The notes: generated from the sequence alone by a model not told the origin. 64,000 bases of DNA from Nipponacmea schrenckii (GCA_030562195.1 JAUJPP010000011.1:10044001-10108000); one strand, 5' to 3'. Counted from the stretch's first letter, positions 36,252-49,398 are shown. A program made the numbers and translations.

Positions 36252-37225
36252 TTTTTTACGGTCAATTACACTTCATTGTCTGAAGTAAATTAACGGAAGC
36301 CTATACATGTATCTGTAATGAAACGAATAAAATAAAAGAAGAATAAGATTGATATTTGGAATATTTTTCTAATTAAATAAATAAATGGTAAATTACAAAA
36401 AGTATTGCAGGTCGAAACCATTTCCCTATATGTCTTCGATATAAGTCATCATTCATTGCTATGTGTTTTGCACTTTCTTCAATTTGTTTAAGTTTCTCCT
36501 TGAAATGTAAGAGGAAGGGAGATTCTCAATTTACAATAGTGCATTTTTGCCTATAAGATTATTTAGTCTATTAATTCTTTATAATTTTCGCATATTGAGT
36601 AATTTAATAAATGGTTTCCCGGGATACAATGGTTTGATTCGATATATCATTTAATTTAGGAAAAAGGTCATTCCAAACGGGTTACAACACCTTACATTTA
36701 AGAGAAAGTGTTCTATAGAAACAAATTGGTCGCATGCCTCACAATATCAGGATTTTGTATACTTAATTCTATGTAAATACGAGTTAGTTGCTATTAATTT
36801 ATAAATAAGTTTAAATTGAAAGCATTTTAGTTTTGTAACATTTGTGATTTTGAACCTGTATTTTAAACCTTATGGGTGAAATATATTGTTCCAGATCATA
36901 TTCCATTTACCTAACGACAAATCAATGTTTTAAGGCTTTCTACATGACTTATTTTAGAAGAATTTAATTGTTTAATTGTTTAAGCAATATTTTTTGAGGA
37001 TTGTCTCATATGATATTTTTAATAATTGCTACTAATCCATATTACTTCCGTTTTTAGATTTGTTTTAGTTATAAACTTTTTGAAATTCAAATATTGGCTA
37101 TTTTTATCTAGAAAATTATTAGGAACATTGTTGATACCTTTTACTATGCGTGATTTATCAAATATCATGTTATTATTTATCTTGATGTTTAAATTCAATC
37201 ATAAGGGACTGCGTTTAGACCACAT
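36252..37225. other. upstream region of the oxidoreductase; no gene seen
   Basis: AT-rich DNA. The first ~200 bp presumably hold the promoter and 5' UTR of the minus-strand gene, but no motif stands out. Open frames to the right end in the pearl-like element and are not credible genes. Confidence 0.4.
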
Positions 37226-38607
37226 TTTTATACGCCCACATTATAATGTGGTCGTATATTGTCGTCACCCCTGTCCGTCGGTCCGTCTGTCCGTCCGTCC
37301 ACAATTGCTTGTGAACGCGATAGAGACTACAGTTTCTGTCGAATTTGAATGAAACTTGCTTTGATCATTTATATTGATGAGATCTCGGACAAGTTCAAAT
37401 TTGGCGAATTTTCGATGAACGGTTTTTGAGTTATTGCACTTGACTTAGCCAAAACGCGTCAAAATTGGCTTGTGAACGCGATTTTTCGATGAATGGTTTT
37501 TGAGTCAAAATTAACTTGTGAACGCGATAGAAACTACAGTTTTCATCAGATTTGAATGAAACTTGCTGTGATCATTTATATTGATTAGATCTGGGACAAG
37601 TTTGAAATTTGCGATTTTTCGATGAATGGTTTTTGAGTTATTGCACTTGACTTAGTCAAAAACGCGTCAAAATTGGCTTGTGAACGCGATAGAGACTGCA
37701 GTATTTATCGGATTTGAGTGAAACTTGCTGCGATCATTTATATTGATGAGACCTCTGACAAGTTCGAAATTGGCGATTTTTCAACGAACGGTTTTTGAGT
37801 TATTGCACTTTACTTAGTCAAAACGCGTCAAAATATTGGCCTATGAACGCGATAGAGACAACAGTTTTCAATGGATTTGAATGGAACTTGCTGTGATTAT
37901 TTATATTGAAAAGATCTTCTACAAGTTTCAAATTGGCGATTTTTCGATTAACTGTTTTAGTTATTGCCCTTGACTTAGTCAAAATTGGCTTGTAAATACT
38001 ACAGAGACAACATTTTTCATTGGATTTGAATGAAACTTTCTGTGATCATTTATATTGATGATATCTTCGAAAAAATCGAAAAAAGGCCATTTTTCGATGA
38101 ACGGTTTTTGAGTTTTTGCACGTGACTTAGTTAAAACCTGTCAAAATTGGCTTGTGAACGCGATAAAGATCACAATTTCCATTTGATTTGAATGAAATTT
38201 TGTGTCATCATTTATATTGATGAGATCTTAAACAAGTTTGATAGTGACCGTTTTAGGTGAACTTCTTTTGAGTTATTGCCCTTGACTTAGTCAAAACGAT
38301 AGTTTTCATCTGATTTCAATGAAATTTGGTATGATCATTAAAGTTGGTGAGATCTTGGTCAAGTACGAAGTTGACGATTTTTTTATTAATTGTTTTTGAG
38401 TTATTAGTCTTGACTTAGTCAAAACACTGCAAAATTGGCTTGTGACTTCGATAGACAATACAGTTTTCATGAAAATTAGAGACTAGGATTCATCTGATTT
38501 GAACATTTATATTGATGAAAACTTGGATTAGACCTAAATAATGTTAGAGTTTCTGCCTGTGTTAAAACAGAATATATATTTTAAAGTGGGCGTATCTTGC
38601 TAGGCAA
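37226..38607 (-). mobile_element. pearl-like element 5 (full-length, reverse)
   Basis: Reverse-orientation sister of element 1. The terminal hairpin TATACGCCCACATTATAATG and a (GTCC)n tract come first at about 37230-37300. ~160-bp core copies follow (complement of CTCAAAAACCGTTCATCG), then GTGGGCGTATCTTGCTAGGCAA at 38586-38607. It shares the element-1 leader (complement of CACAGGCAAAAACTCTAAG) and so belongs to the same subfamily. Confidence 0.75.
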
Positions 38608-39159
38608 TCACTTGTTCTATTTGAGAGCACAGCTTTTGGCGCTTTACTTTTGCGGGTTTATTTTCCCAAACAAAATTGGAAAATAAATTATCAATCACCT
38701 TTAATGTGGATTCCGATGGGTTTGGAAGACATAACATTTAGTATAATAATTTTGGCAACGCCAGTTTTCGTATTATCGAAATTAAATTCGTCCAATGAGA
38801 GTTTTCATGCCAGAATTTTAATAACTTATATTTTTTTTATTCGACTATCATAGCTTTATTTTCGTAAATTCGATAGATTGTTTGAGGTTGGTATGTGAAT
38901 AACTAGAATGTACAATATACATGTAGTATCGATTGCAAGTTTCATAATAAATGTATATTAAATGTTCCAGTCTGAATTCAACAATAGTTTAAACAAGAAT
39001 TTTCTGTTATAATTTTATTTGGATTCTAGTTTTGGTCGACGTGTGACAGTAAGATGACATTGAGAAAGTCATCGAAACTTATACGTCCATCGCCATCTCG
39101 TTTCCTTGTTTTACTTGGTCAAAACCTAACAAACGTATCCGCATTTTAAACATTCTTTG
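38608..39159. other. no gene seen
   Basis: AT-rich DNA; no repeat end, tRNA or convincing open frame recognised. Confidence 0.35.
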
Positions 39160-39639
39160 TTAAAGGGGCACAGGCTTGATTTGTTTCGGACAATCATCAG
39201 ACAGCCTCAAACACATGAAATCTTTTGTTTAGCTAATCAGACATAGTCTACAGAGTTTACCTTTGAAATTTGAGCCTTCAAATCCATGTGTATCCATAAT
39301 TATCCTTGTTTGAAAATCATAATGTCTTAAGATATTATGAACGTCCCGCCATATTGGAAAATCAAAGAGTTATAAATAGACTACTGCGCAGACCCACACT
39401 GATAAAACAAAAAGAAAGTACATGTAATAGCAATTGTAGATTTTGTCAACAGGACACACAATTTTCAGACTGACTGAAGACCAGCCGCGTACAACACGGA
39501 AAAAAAATAAAAAGTGAAATTTTTGAGGTATATTTCAAGGTATTTTGCGATTTTCTTAGAGCTTGAGTATTTCTGAGGACTGTTTAAATGTAACAAAGGC
39601 CCAAAACGACCCCTAAAAATCAAGATTGTGCCCCTTTAA
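39160..39639 (-). mobile_element. MITE with TTAA ends and AGGGGCACA inverted termini
   Basis: The left end is TTAAAGGGGCACA and the right end TGTGCCCCTTTAA, giving 13-bp perfect inverted termini. If the outer TTAA is a target-site duplication, the element is piggyBac-like (inference from that hallmark). The interior is non-coding. An eroded copy in the opposite orientation is at 10950-11390. Confidence 0.7.
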
Positions 39640-40502
39640 AAAAAAACAACTAAATGCTAAAATTAATTATCGTAATTTCACTTAAATCTGTAAATGAACG
39701 AATGGTGGACATAATTATACAAACCGCTCATAAACACTAAGTCCATTTCTTAAATTTTAAAGGAATTTTGTTTTCAAAATATATGATTATGCTGAATTTT
39801 TAACATTTTATACATGTTTCGGCATTTCATTTTGACAATTAATATGAAAGCTAATGACATGTCATTTATAACTGTAATTGTTCAACAGTTGTCTTACTAT
39901 GTGAATATGAATATTTAATATACATATTATTTTTCATTCTGATCGACTGATTATTTTTTTAATTCAAATTCTTTAATTCTGAAATACATATATAAATATA
40001 TATATCAAAGTTTCGTAATTTCAATTATTATTAAACTTGTAAAGTAAGAAAAATACAATATAAGAACAAAAATATGATATTTACTGAATAAAATATGAAT
40101 AAATAATTTTACCTTGTAAGGGCCCACTTGAAATAACCTAATCATCTTAGTTGTTTCAATTAATAAAGTACCGAAATTATTTAGTAATTCTTAAATAATT
40201 TTTAACCAAGTCTGTTTTATGTATTTGTATTTGATCACGTCACACTGTCATATTCCAATCAAATTCAACCTTTGAAATGAAGTCATGTCGTTCTACTTTC
40301 TACTTTCCACGGAAGGTCATCAGGGGTGTGACCAATCTTTCTTTTGTAATTTTTTTTTTGCGTTAATATTGTGATGGAAATATAGAGGTATTTTGCGGCC
40401 GACCCCATTATAGGAAAGCGATGGAGATTATATTTGTGTTCATATTGAAAGATTGTATCTTTACCTTGTGTTCTCAGATGAAATCTTGCAGTATTTCCAC
40501 TT
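39640..40502. other. no gene seen
   Basis: Very AT-rich; no feature recognised. Confidence 0.35.
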
Positions 40503-40576
40503 TTTCCTCGATGACATGTTGCAGAAAAGTAGGACGTAAAACTCCATTCATTCCATTTCATTTCCTCGATGACATG
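40503..40576 (+). mobile_element. 40-bp SINE tail with 16-bp target-site duplication
   Basis: TTTCCTCGATGACATG occurs at 40503-40518 and again, identical, at 40561-40576. Between them lies only GCAGAAAAGTAGGACGTAAA plus about 20 bases. This is the extreme 3' end of the SINE at 2439-2799 (same GTAGGACGTAAAACTCCATT). It is a severely 5'-truncated retrotransposition event. Confidence 0.75.
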
Positions 40577-41406
40577 ACAGAAATGACCTGTTGACAAGTC
40601 TCTTACTGTAATTTTGATTAGTCATCCTTTTTTTGACCTGGAACAAGTTCGACATATTTCTTTTTTCGGAGGTTTTTGTCTTTGTTTATGGGTAAACGTG
40701 CTGTTTATACGATTGAACCGAGTTTGATGACCAATTTTGCCCTTTTCCTGCCTCAAATACGTCAAAAAAGACTTGTAAATACAAGTTATTAAATGTGGAA
40801 AATATTCTGAAGTACTAATCCTATTACTACAGGTTAAATCAGTGCAGATTGTAGTTGGTCAAAGACACCTTATAATATCCAAATACAAAATAAGGTGAAA
40901 TACAATAATGTGACATACATTGATAAAGGAATATTACTATTAACTTTAATATTACATGTAATTACCTATTCTTGTAACACATACAGTACATTTTTTCTTA
41001 TTAATACCCAAGCTACATTCATTAGTTTTCAAGGGGAGGGAGGGGCTTAGGTGTGCTACAACTCTGAAATTTCACTAGTTGTTGCACGGTGGCCATTTTT
41101 GGGGGGTGTCTTGGCAAAGCATCAAGGTCCCGCCGCATATTACGTGGCTGGAAGTCAAACCTTGTTTAATCAGGTGAGAACTTTTCAAAATACATGAACT
41201 CCAAAACAGTGATTATTTCAACATCTCATGAACAGAATTTCTTTATATAAAAGTAAATTTACAATTATTGAAATGGACTGGTCTCTAAAACAGGTACGTG
41301 TGGACAGGATAGTCTTTTATAAACTAAAGAAGTTCCCCGAATTTTGCAACTGGTGGTTTTCTTATTGTTTACCATGTTTATCATAGTTAAGCTAAGGAAG
41401 TCTTAA
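40577..41406. other. no gene recognised
   Basis: A less AT-rich patch at about 41085-41170 (GGTGGCCATTTTTGG, CCCGCCGCATATTACG) ends at a donor-like CAGGTGAGAA. It could be a short untranslated or coding first exon. No partner exon was found. Confidence 0.25.
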
Positions 41407-43447
41407 AATATTGTTCATTACAAATTATGTCGGATACCTTGACTACAATAATCAACTTATTGACTTGATTTGATTGCACGCTTTACGATATAGTCATATA
41501 CTACTAATTTAAAAAAAAATCGCTTGCGCTGAGTTTCAGTCGAGGGCTTATTCGATTGTTACAATTCCATGTCACAAGTGACTATTTCTATCAATTTAAT
41601 AAACGCAGTTCGCTTGATAAGTATTATATTTTAATATTGTGAAGATAGTCCTCATCTAACCATAACATTTTCTAAAGAGATTGTGCTAATCTTTAACCCA
41701 TGAATGTGTTATGTCAAGTCATTGATATTTGGTTGTGACAAACTATAATATATAAAATATATAAATTTGGTGTTATTATTTTACAGAACGTATTACACAC
41801 GTCATGGATAGTAGGCAATAAATAGTTTATTTAGAGGGTAATATAACACGGGTCAGAATAGATTAGTGTGGCATTTACCAAATAAACCAGTGTTAACACT
41901 AACACAGAACACTAACACGAGATTTGACCTCCACCAGTGTGTGACTCGTGTATACACGTATGTGCCTAACCCTATAATATTTCTAACGTGCATGGTCCGT
42001 ATGTGCCCCCAACCCGTTATATATAACATATGTACCCCTCTTAACTATAATTGGGTTACCCCCACCCCATTATCTACAGTAGGTAGGGTCAAATCTCGCG
42101 TTAGTGTTCGTGTTAGTGTTAACATTGATGTTACAGAATTAGGACACTGTCACTGTATGTTAGATATTAACACTTAGTGTGTAACACAAATGTTTATTAT
42201 CGATAAGATTTCTTGGGTGTTAAATATCATACAGAATTGGTCTATATAGTATTTAGACTTGACTAAAGTTTCAAAACAAAAATGTTTTTAATGATTTGAT
42301 ATCGTATATTAAAGCTCAAATTGACCTTTTTGGTATTTCTTTAAACGTGTTTATTTGGTGTTAACGGCTAGCGAGAATTAAGCCCCACCAATTCTCTTAA
42401 ACCTTCTTCATTTACAAAAAACCAAAAGATGGACATATTTATTGGGATTTTGGTGTCTTGCAATCATCAGAAATATGTACTCTGGGTTTCTCGTTTTCAA
42501 AATTTCTTTGGGAAGGGGGAGCATTAGGACAAAATATAAGGACCTCCGTACCAATTCAGTCCTGGCGACGGGGCTGCATTAATTCCTCATCTAAAAAAAA
42601 ATAAACTCTGGTTTCTTTTCATTCTATTATTTATCATGATGCTATCAACAGTCCCCACATCAAATTGAAAATATATGGTTGTGTCAAACCCTATATTTCT
42701 ACTCCATCTCACTATTTAAAATATATCAAAAAAGCAAAAATATAAAACGACATTGAGACTTCGTACACATCAATTAAGACAGGTGGGTACAAATTCCCGT
42801 TGATAAATGCACTTCTTGAAGATGAAAACCATTTCCTTGTGATATGTCCCAAATACAATTGATTTGATCACGTCTTCCATTTTATATTTAAAACTTCTTC
42901 TCGTTTTGATACGTCTGGCTATAGCAGATTTTTGTTATATGCACTTAAATTTAGACGTCAATAAGAGTTTGTATTCCATTGTTAAATGCATTAATTAATA
43001 TGAGTTACAACAGAATTTATGAATTAAACGAGACTTACCAAAGTTGAAGTTTGATGATAATTCTCCTAACACTGTTGACGTCTTAGAGGTTAAGTGAGAT
43101 GCGGTGCATGCTCCCAGAGGTCATACTTCAACGTGTGAGTAGTTGCAAAGAACCCAAAGCAATTCTATCCTAGGGTGTGGCCCATAAAGGTAGGGTGGGC
43201 ACTATCATCAAACTTCAACTTTGGTAAGTCTCGTTTAATTTATAAATTCTCCTAACACTGTATGACGTAAGCTTAGAGGTCACGTGAGAGTTTTAAAGTT
43301 GCAACTATGAACCGAACACAAATGAATTTATGAGTTATATTCATTAAGGGGGTTGACAACCCTAAACCTATGTACAAAAAATAGACGATTTCAACCACTT
43401 CTTTTCCACCTATCTGAAATATTTAAATATCAATGGAAAGAGGGGAC
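41407..43447. repeat. dispersed repeat, copy 2 (internally deleted)
   Basis: Matches 15792-16920 followed directly by 18759-19850, so it lacks the 1.8-kb middle of copy 1. It carries the framed minisatellite in a shortened form (41890-42130), the LINE-tail fragment with a small deletion near 42860, and the 237-bp inverted-repeat element (about 43010-43260). Confidence 0.75.
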
Positions 43448-43729
43448 TATATCAAAAAAGCAAAAATATAAAACGACATTGAGACTTCGTACACATCAAT
43501 TAAGACAGGTGGGTACAAATTCCCGTTGATAAATGCACTTCTTGAAGATGAAAACCATTTCCTTGTGATATGTCCCAAATACAATACCTTGAGAGAAGAA
43601 TTGATCACGTCTTCCATTTTATATTTAAAACTTCTTCTCGTTTTGATACGTCTGGCTATAGCAGATTTTTGTTATATGCACTTAAATTTAGACGTCAATA
43701 AGAGTTTGTATTCCATTGTTAAATGCATT
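42720..43729. repeat. 728-bp tandem duplication running into a gap
   Basis: At 43447 the sequence jumps from AGAGGGGACT back to ATATCAAAAAAGCAAAA, which already occurred at 42722. The second unit is cut by the gap at 43730. It contains the intact version of the LINE tail (ACCTTGAGAGAAGAATTG), like copy 1 and unlike the first unit. Confidence 0.75.
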
Positions 43730-44229
43730 NNNNNNNNNNNNNNNNNNNNNNNNNNNNNNNNNNNNNNNNNNNNNNNNNNNNNNNNNNNNNNNNNNNNNNN
43801 NNNNNNNNNNNNNNNNNNNNNNNNNNNNNNNNNNNNNNNNNNNNNNNNNNNNNNNNNNNNNNNNNNNNNNNNNNNNNNNNNNNNNNNNNNNNNNNNNNNN
43901 NNNNNNNNNNNNNNNNNNNNNNNNNNNNNNNNNNNNNNNNNNNNNNNNNNNNNNNNNNNNNNNNNNNNNNNNNNNNNNNNNNNNNNNNNNNNNNNNNNNN
44001 NNNNNNNNNNNNNNNNNNNNNNNNNNNNNNNNNNNNNNNNNNNNNNNNNNNNNNNNNNNNNNNNNNNNNNNNNNNNNNNNNNNNNNNNNNNNNNNNNNNN
44101 NNNNNNNNNNNNNNNNNNNNNNNNNNNNNNNNNNNNNNNNNNNNNNNNNNNNNNNNNNNNNNNNNNNNNNNNNNNNNNNNNNNNNNNNNNNNNNNNNNNN
44201 NNNNNNNNNNNNNNNNNNNNNNNNNNNNN
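43730..44229. other. scaffold gap (500 N)
   Basis: Exactly 500 N. Open frames running through it are meaningless. Confidence 0.98.
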
Positions 44230-44980
44230 AGAGCTCGCAAAATCAGCAAATAGGGCATTAGCTGTTATAAAAACCAAGTTTATTCAATTTGGTGGTTTTA
44301 GTTTGAATGTATATAATAAGTTATATGAAGCTCTTGTATTACCCATCCTTGTTACGCATCTGGAATTTGGGGAATCAATAATCATAGGTGTATTAATGTG
44401 CTTCAAAATAATGCATGCAAATTTTATTTAGGCTTAACTAAACGCAGCAGCAATATAGCATCTCGAGGGGATATGGGTTGGCTACAGGGGGATACCATTC
44501 TGAAAATTGAACTATTTCGCTATTGGAATAGAATTAAACTAAAGGGAAATAACTTATGTACAAGTGTCCATCAGTGGAGTATAAGGCGTAAAACGTCATG
44601 GGATTATCGTGTCTTGAAGTTAGGTAAAGAGCTACATGTATTAGATAATGAGAATGATATTGCTTGCCTTGATAATGTAAAAATAAAGCTATCAGAAAAA
44701 GATGTAGAGCATTGGTCACAAAGCTTATGGGATGATAAAACTTCTCTAAACGGTAATAAACTTAGGTCATACCGTAAATATAAATCATTGTTTGGTTTGG
44801 AAGCTTATGTTGAAATAATTAAGAATAAGTCACACAGACGAGTTTTGTCAAAATTAAGAGCTGGATCTCTTCCCCTAAGAACTGAAACCGGACGATTTTT
44901 GAAACCCCCCGAGCCTTTATGTGATAGGATATGTTTATTTTCTGATAATAACCAAGTTGAGGATGAAGAACATTTTGTTA
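44230..44980 (+). pseudogene. LINE ORF2 C-terminal part, frameshifted
   Basis: The first frame reads ELAKSANRALAVIKTKFIQF, then YNKLYEALVLPILV, typical of the post-RT region. The frame shifts near 44380 and continues NACKFYLGLTKRSSN, LFGLEAYVEIIKNKS and RTETGRF, ending with VEDEEHFVTY, the block just before the usual LINE C-terminus. The RT core would lie in the gap. The reading is then broken at 44981 by the tandem 1214-bp repeat. Confidence 0.75.
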
Positions 44981-47340
44981 CGTATTTCGACTTTGGCGAA
45001 AACGTATTGTAATCGTTCGGATTATTTTATTTTATTTTTTTTTTTTGTAATTCTTGGATGAGTTTGCAGACAAACTGGTAAAAGGTGCAGAAATTCTAAA
45101 TCTACAGTTGATCTTAGAATGATTTCTATTATCAAATAAAAAAAAACCCGGAAGTTCTATCTCTGACAGGAAGTGAGAACCGGAAGTTCAGGTTTTTTTG
45201 CTTTAGCAAGTTTATTTTCAGTTCGATTTTGACCGGATTTTCAGATTTGAAAACTTCAATGCATTTGTCAACTAACAATTATAGGTTTTATGCAATTAGG
45301 TTAAATATTTTACCCACGATTTGCAATTCAATATTCAAGGGTCATCGGCAAAAATTTCAGACAGTGATTTCTCCTTTAATATAAATGGTAAAATTTTGAA
45401 ACTTTACCAGTTGATAGGCGATATGTTTATAATTTTTGAAAAAATGTGAAAAAAAAATTCCACTTCCGGTTTAGCCTCAAATGACGTAATTACGTAACTT
45501 CCGGTCTATAACTGCTAGGTGAAAAGTGAAAACTGTTTTATAAATAACTTGTCAATAGTAATTGATTTGACCTAAATAATTAGGTCAAGCTGCCATATCG
45601 GCCGCCATTTTGAATTTTCGTTACAATTCTTAAATCCGAAATTCAGACACTACTGATTGACCGATTTTGATGAAATTTAGCACATAGATACAATGGATCA
45701 TTATCTACCTTTTCTTGGAGACCGATTTTCAAATTTCGTATTTTCTTTCGAATTATTTAAATTTCGATTTTTTCAAAATTAGGTCACTTTAACGGGTACG
45801 GAAGGTGTGACCCACTTAATCTATGACCTTGAAAATTAGGTCAAATAATATTCAATATATTGTCTACGAGTAGATATTTTTTAATTTGGCTTACTTAAAA
45901 AATTCATAGAGATAAGTGTACTTAAATACAGCAAAAATTGATAATTTTCATATTTTCGCCATCATTAACCGTTACGGAAGGTGTGACCTAATTATTTTAT
46001 GACTTTGAAAACTAGGTCAAATGATATTCAATATATTGTCTAGATGTAGGTCATTGCAAATTTAGCCTACATAATATTTTAAGGCTCTCGAAATACGTTC
46101 ATAATTGTAAGCAATTCTAGTTTTAAACTGTAATTTTTATAACCATATTACAGAACCATTGTGTACCAGAGCCTGCCAAATTGAACCTTTTTTACGTATT
46201 TCGACTTTGGCGAAAACGTATTGTAATCGTTCGGATTATTTTTTTTTTTTTTTTTTTTTTTGTAATTCTTGGATGAGTTTGCAGACAAACTGGTAAAAGG
46301 TGCAGAAATTCTAAATCTACAGTTGATCTTAGAATGATTTCTATTATCAAATAAAACAAAACCGGAAGTTCTATCTCTGACAGGAAGTGAGAACCGGAAG
46401 TTCAGGATTTTTTGCTTTAGCAAGTTTATTTTCAGTTCAATTTTGACCGGATTTTCAGATTTGAAAACTTCAATGTATTTGTCAACTAACAATTATAGGT
46501 TTTATGCAATTAGGTTAAATATTTTACCCACGATTTGCAATTCAATATTCAAGGGTCATCGGCAAAAATTTCAGACCGTGATTTCTCCTTTAATATAAAT
46601 GGTGAAATTTTGAAACTTTACCAGTTGATAGGCGATATGTTTATAATTTTTGAAAAAATGTGAAAAAAAAAATTCCACTTCCGGTTTAGCCTCAAATGAC
46701 GTAATTACGTAACTTCCGGTCTATAACTGCTAGGTGAAAAGTGAAAACTGTTTTATAAATAACTTGTCAATAGTAATTGATTTGACCTAAATAATTAGGT
46801 CAAGCTGCCATATCGGCCGCCATTTTGAATTTTCGTTACAATTCTTAAATCCGAAATTCAGACACTACTGATAGACCGATTTTGATGAAATTTAGCACAT
46901 AGATACAATGGATCATTATCTACCTTTTCTTGGAGACCGATTTTCAAATTTCGTATTTTCTTTCGAATTATTTAAATTTCGATTTTTTCAAAATTAGGTC
47001 ACTTTAACGGGTACGGAAGGTGTGACCCACTTAATCTATGACCTTGAAAATTAGGTCAAATAATATTCAATATATTGTCTACGAGTAGATATTTTTTAAT
47101 TTGGTTTACTTAAAAAATTCATAGAGATAAGTGTACTTAAATACAGCAAAAATTGATAATTTTCATATTTTCGCCATCATTAACCGTTACGGAAGGTGTG
47201 ACCTAATTATTTTATGACTTTGAAAACTAGGTCAAATGATATTCAATATATTGTCTAGATGTAGGTAATTGCAAATTTAGCCTACATAATATTTTAAGGC
47301 TCTCGAAATACGTTCATAATTGTAAGCAATTCTAGTTTTA
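44981..47340. repeat. 1214-bp unit in tandem (two copies) inside a LINE
   Basis: Both units begin CGTATTTCGACTTTGGCGAA (44981 and 46195) and are nearly identical. They differ mainly in the length of a T run (about 45026 against 46240). Each holds CCGGAAGT motifs twice in each orientation and many AGGTCA half-sites, including TGACCTAAATAATTAGGTCA. Each also has an internal diverged repeat around GTTACGGAAGGTGTGACC. No protein is encoded. Confidence 0.8.
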
Positions 47341-47690
47341 ACTATTATGATAATGTAAATAAAATGTACTTTTTTTGAATAATCCGGATATTTTACTTCA
47401 TTTTGCATCTTGTGTATATAGAATGTTTGATTGTAGACTACAAGTTGCACTGTTAATGTAAACTGTATATACTTATTTATATTTTAATGTCTCCCACCTC
47501 CCCTCACTTTTATTTCTCTTTTAAGTTAGACTGTTGAATTTAATTTAACTGCTATGTTTTATAGTGTCTCATAAGTCGTTTTCGGCTGGCATCTTAATTT
47601 CTTGTCTGTTTTTGTTTTTATGTATTTGGATGTATTTTTGTAAAGATGGTGACACTGAATAAAATATTATTATTATTATTATCTAATAGT
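47341..47690 (+). mobile_element. LINE 3' tail
   Basis: A short open remnant (YYDNVNKMYFF) and an AT-rich 3' UTR with TGGTGACACTGAATAAAA end in (ATT)n at about 47664-47683. It is probably the 3' end of the LINE at 44230-44980. About 60 residues expected between them are not seen. Confidence 0.6.
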
Positions 47691-48738
47691 CAATAGTCAT
47701 ATTATCTGAGATTATTCTTAACAATGTAATGGCTGGCCGTCAAGACCATTCATAAGTTTTTATATGGAATAATTCAGGGATTTTAATGTTTACCTCATAG
47801 TTCCCATTCCTTCTTAACTTGTCTGATGCTCAGTTCTGTCTTTTGGATTTCGAAGTATGCAATGTGATTTGAATTTGTATTTTATTTGTTAAACAATGAC
47901 ATCAATGACATTTTTTTATTTAAATTTCTAGAATTGGTTACTCAGTTTTTCCACTAGAAAAGATAATTGCAGAAAAACCCGATAAGAATATTGCAGACAA
48001 GTTCTTTATGCGCTCTGCATATATTGCAGACAGGTTCTTGATATATTGCAGACAAGCTATTTGGTTGGAGTTATAAGCTTGGGCTTGCTGTTGTAGGTTT
48101 TCTTTGCTACTAGGCTAGTAGGTCTATGACGTATTGGATATTGGATTCTTCTTCTATTCCCAAGACACAATGAATTGAAGGCACATTAAAACATATAACA
48201 AATCCTACTTTATTAAAAATAAACTCATACTTGTATCAAAAGATCTACCTCAGACCTTTCTCTTCCCAGTCAACCGTCCTTTTCCCTTGCCAAAGAGTGA
48301 TATGAAAGATACGCTTCCAATAGATTCCTTCCTCAAGTTAATTCCACATTTATATTATATCATGCCTTACGATATTGATAGATTATTATAGTATCTTGTT
48401 GCCATTAATATAACTGGTTATCTTTTCAAGACATGGACGAAAAGATGAAATCTTGTGCTATAAATAGAGTACATTTACCAATGTATTTACTTAATTAATT
48501 ACCCAAGCTCAGGTTTTAACTATTAAGATTAATGTACATAATAGAATAAGATTCACAACGAATCTGTTTAACATAAACATCTTATCATTATCTGTTATCA
48601 TTACACACAGGAAAACTTCTTGTTTTAAAAAAAATGTATCATACAATTACACTTAATTCTTCATTAAGGGATCACACAAAAGCTTATTAAAGTTATTTCT
48701 TACATAACATTTAGTGTCCTTTCCAAATAAAATTGCAG
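47691..48738. other. no gene seen
   Basis: AT-rich; no recognisable coding or repeat structure. Confidence 0.35.
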
Positions 48739-49388
48739 GTGCTGTTTAATCCGAGGCGAACTCCTGGTATAGGATTATCAGACGGAGAGTGTGTTGAGCG
48801 CCTCTGGTCTTATCTAGGTAAACTATCAAATATTTCTAAAGACATGACTCCTTAAAACAGGATTGATGCTTTGGTACTAGCACTGATACACTATGGTGAA
48901 AAAAAAAAGAAAACTAGGTAAATTGTATTTTTGTTTATACTAAAAGAAAGTGTCATTGTAATTTCACTTCTTAAAAAGACATAAATTTATTTTTCTGAAC
49001 ACAACGGCTCACAAGATGATGTGTTTATCAAATAAGTTATCGTCATACAAGCAGAGTATGCTTACCAATCTAGACACCTGATACTACTTTTCATTATGAA
49101 ATACTTCTCATTTATTGATATATTTCCTCATAATGAAAGGTTTATTAGCTGCTACTAATGTATCGTCGATTTGGTTTTTTTACGGTTTTCGATTTTCGTT
49201 TTGCGGTTCGGATCCTTCGCACTTTGGTATTTGGTATTTCGTATTATTGGGCCACAATGCCATATCAGCCTCATAATTATGATATTTACATTTTGTAGCT
49301 CAACAATTTGCTACTAAATTGAAGAGGGCAGAACAATTGCTTGAAACAACTTCGCAAGTCTTGGAAGAAACATTGACAAATTTACCAG
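48739..49388 (+). pseudogene. KDZ-transposase-like fragment, two exons
   Basis: Exon 48739-48917 follows the acceptor AATTGCAG. It reads LFNPRRTPGIGLSDGECVER and then LWSYLGKLSN, resembling the PRR-PGxGLxDGExxERLWS block of KDZ (Kyakuja-Dileera-Zisupton) transposases. After an in-frame stop (MTP, then TAA) it continues with IDALVLALIHYG. Exon 49299-49388 follows TTTTGTAG and reads QQFATKLKRAEQLLETT, a plausible helical continuation. The two join in frame only if one base of the A10 run at about 48899-48908 is discounted. The stop, the short extent and the absence of the catalytic region mark it as a relic. Family assignment is from memory of the motif. Confidence 0.5.
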
Positions 49389-49398
49389 GTAATTTCAG

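Noticed and set aside
40283..40597. 104-codon minus-strand frame
   Set aside because: It crosses a SINE-tail insertion with its target duplication, so it cannot be an old conserved gene, and it has no recognisable motif.
43526..44431. 301-codon open frame and overlapping frames on both strands
   Set aside because: All cross the 500-N gap. Only the LINE fragments at each side are real sequence.
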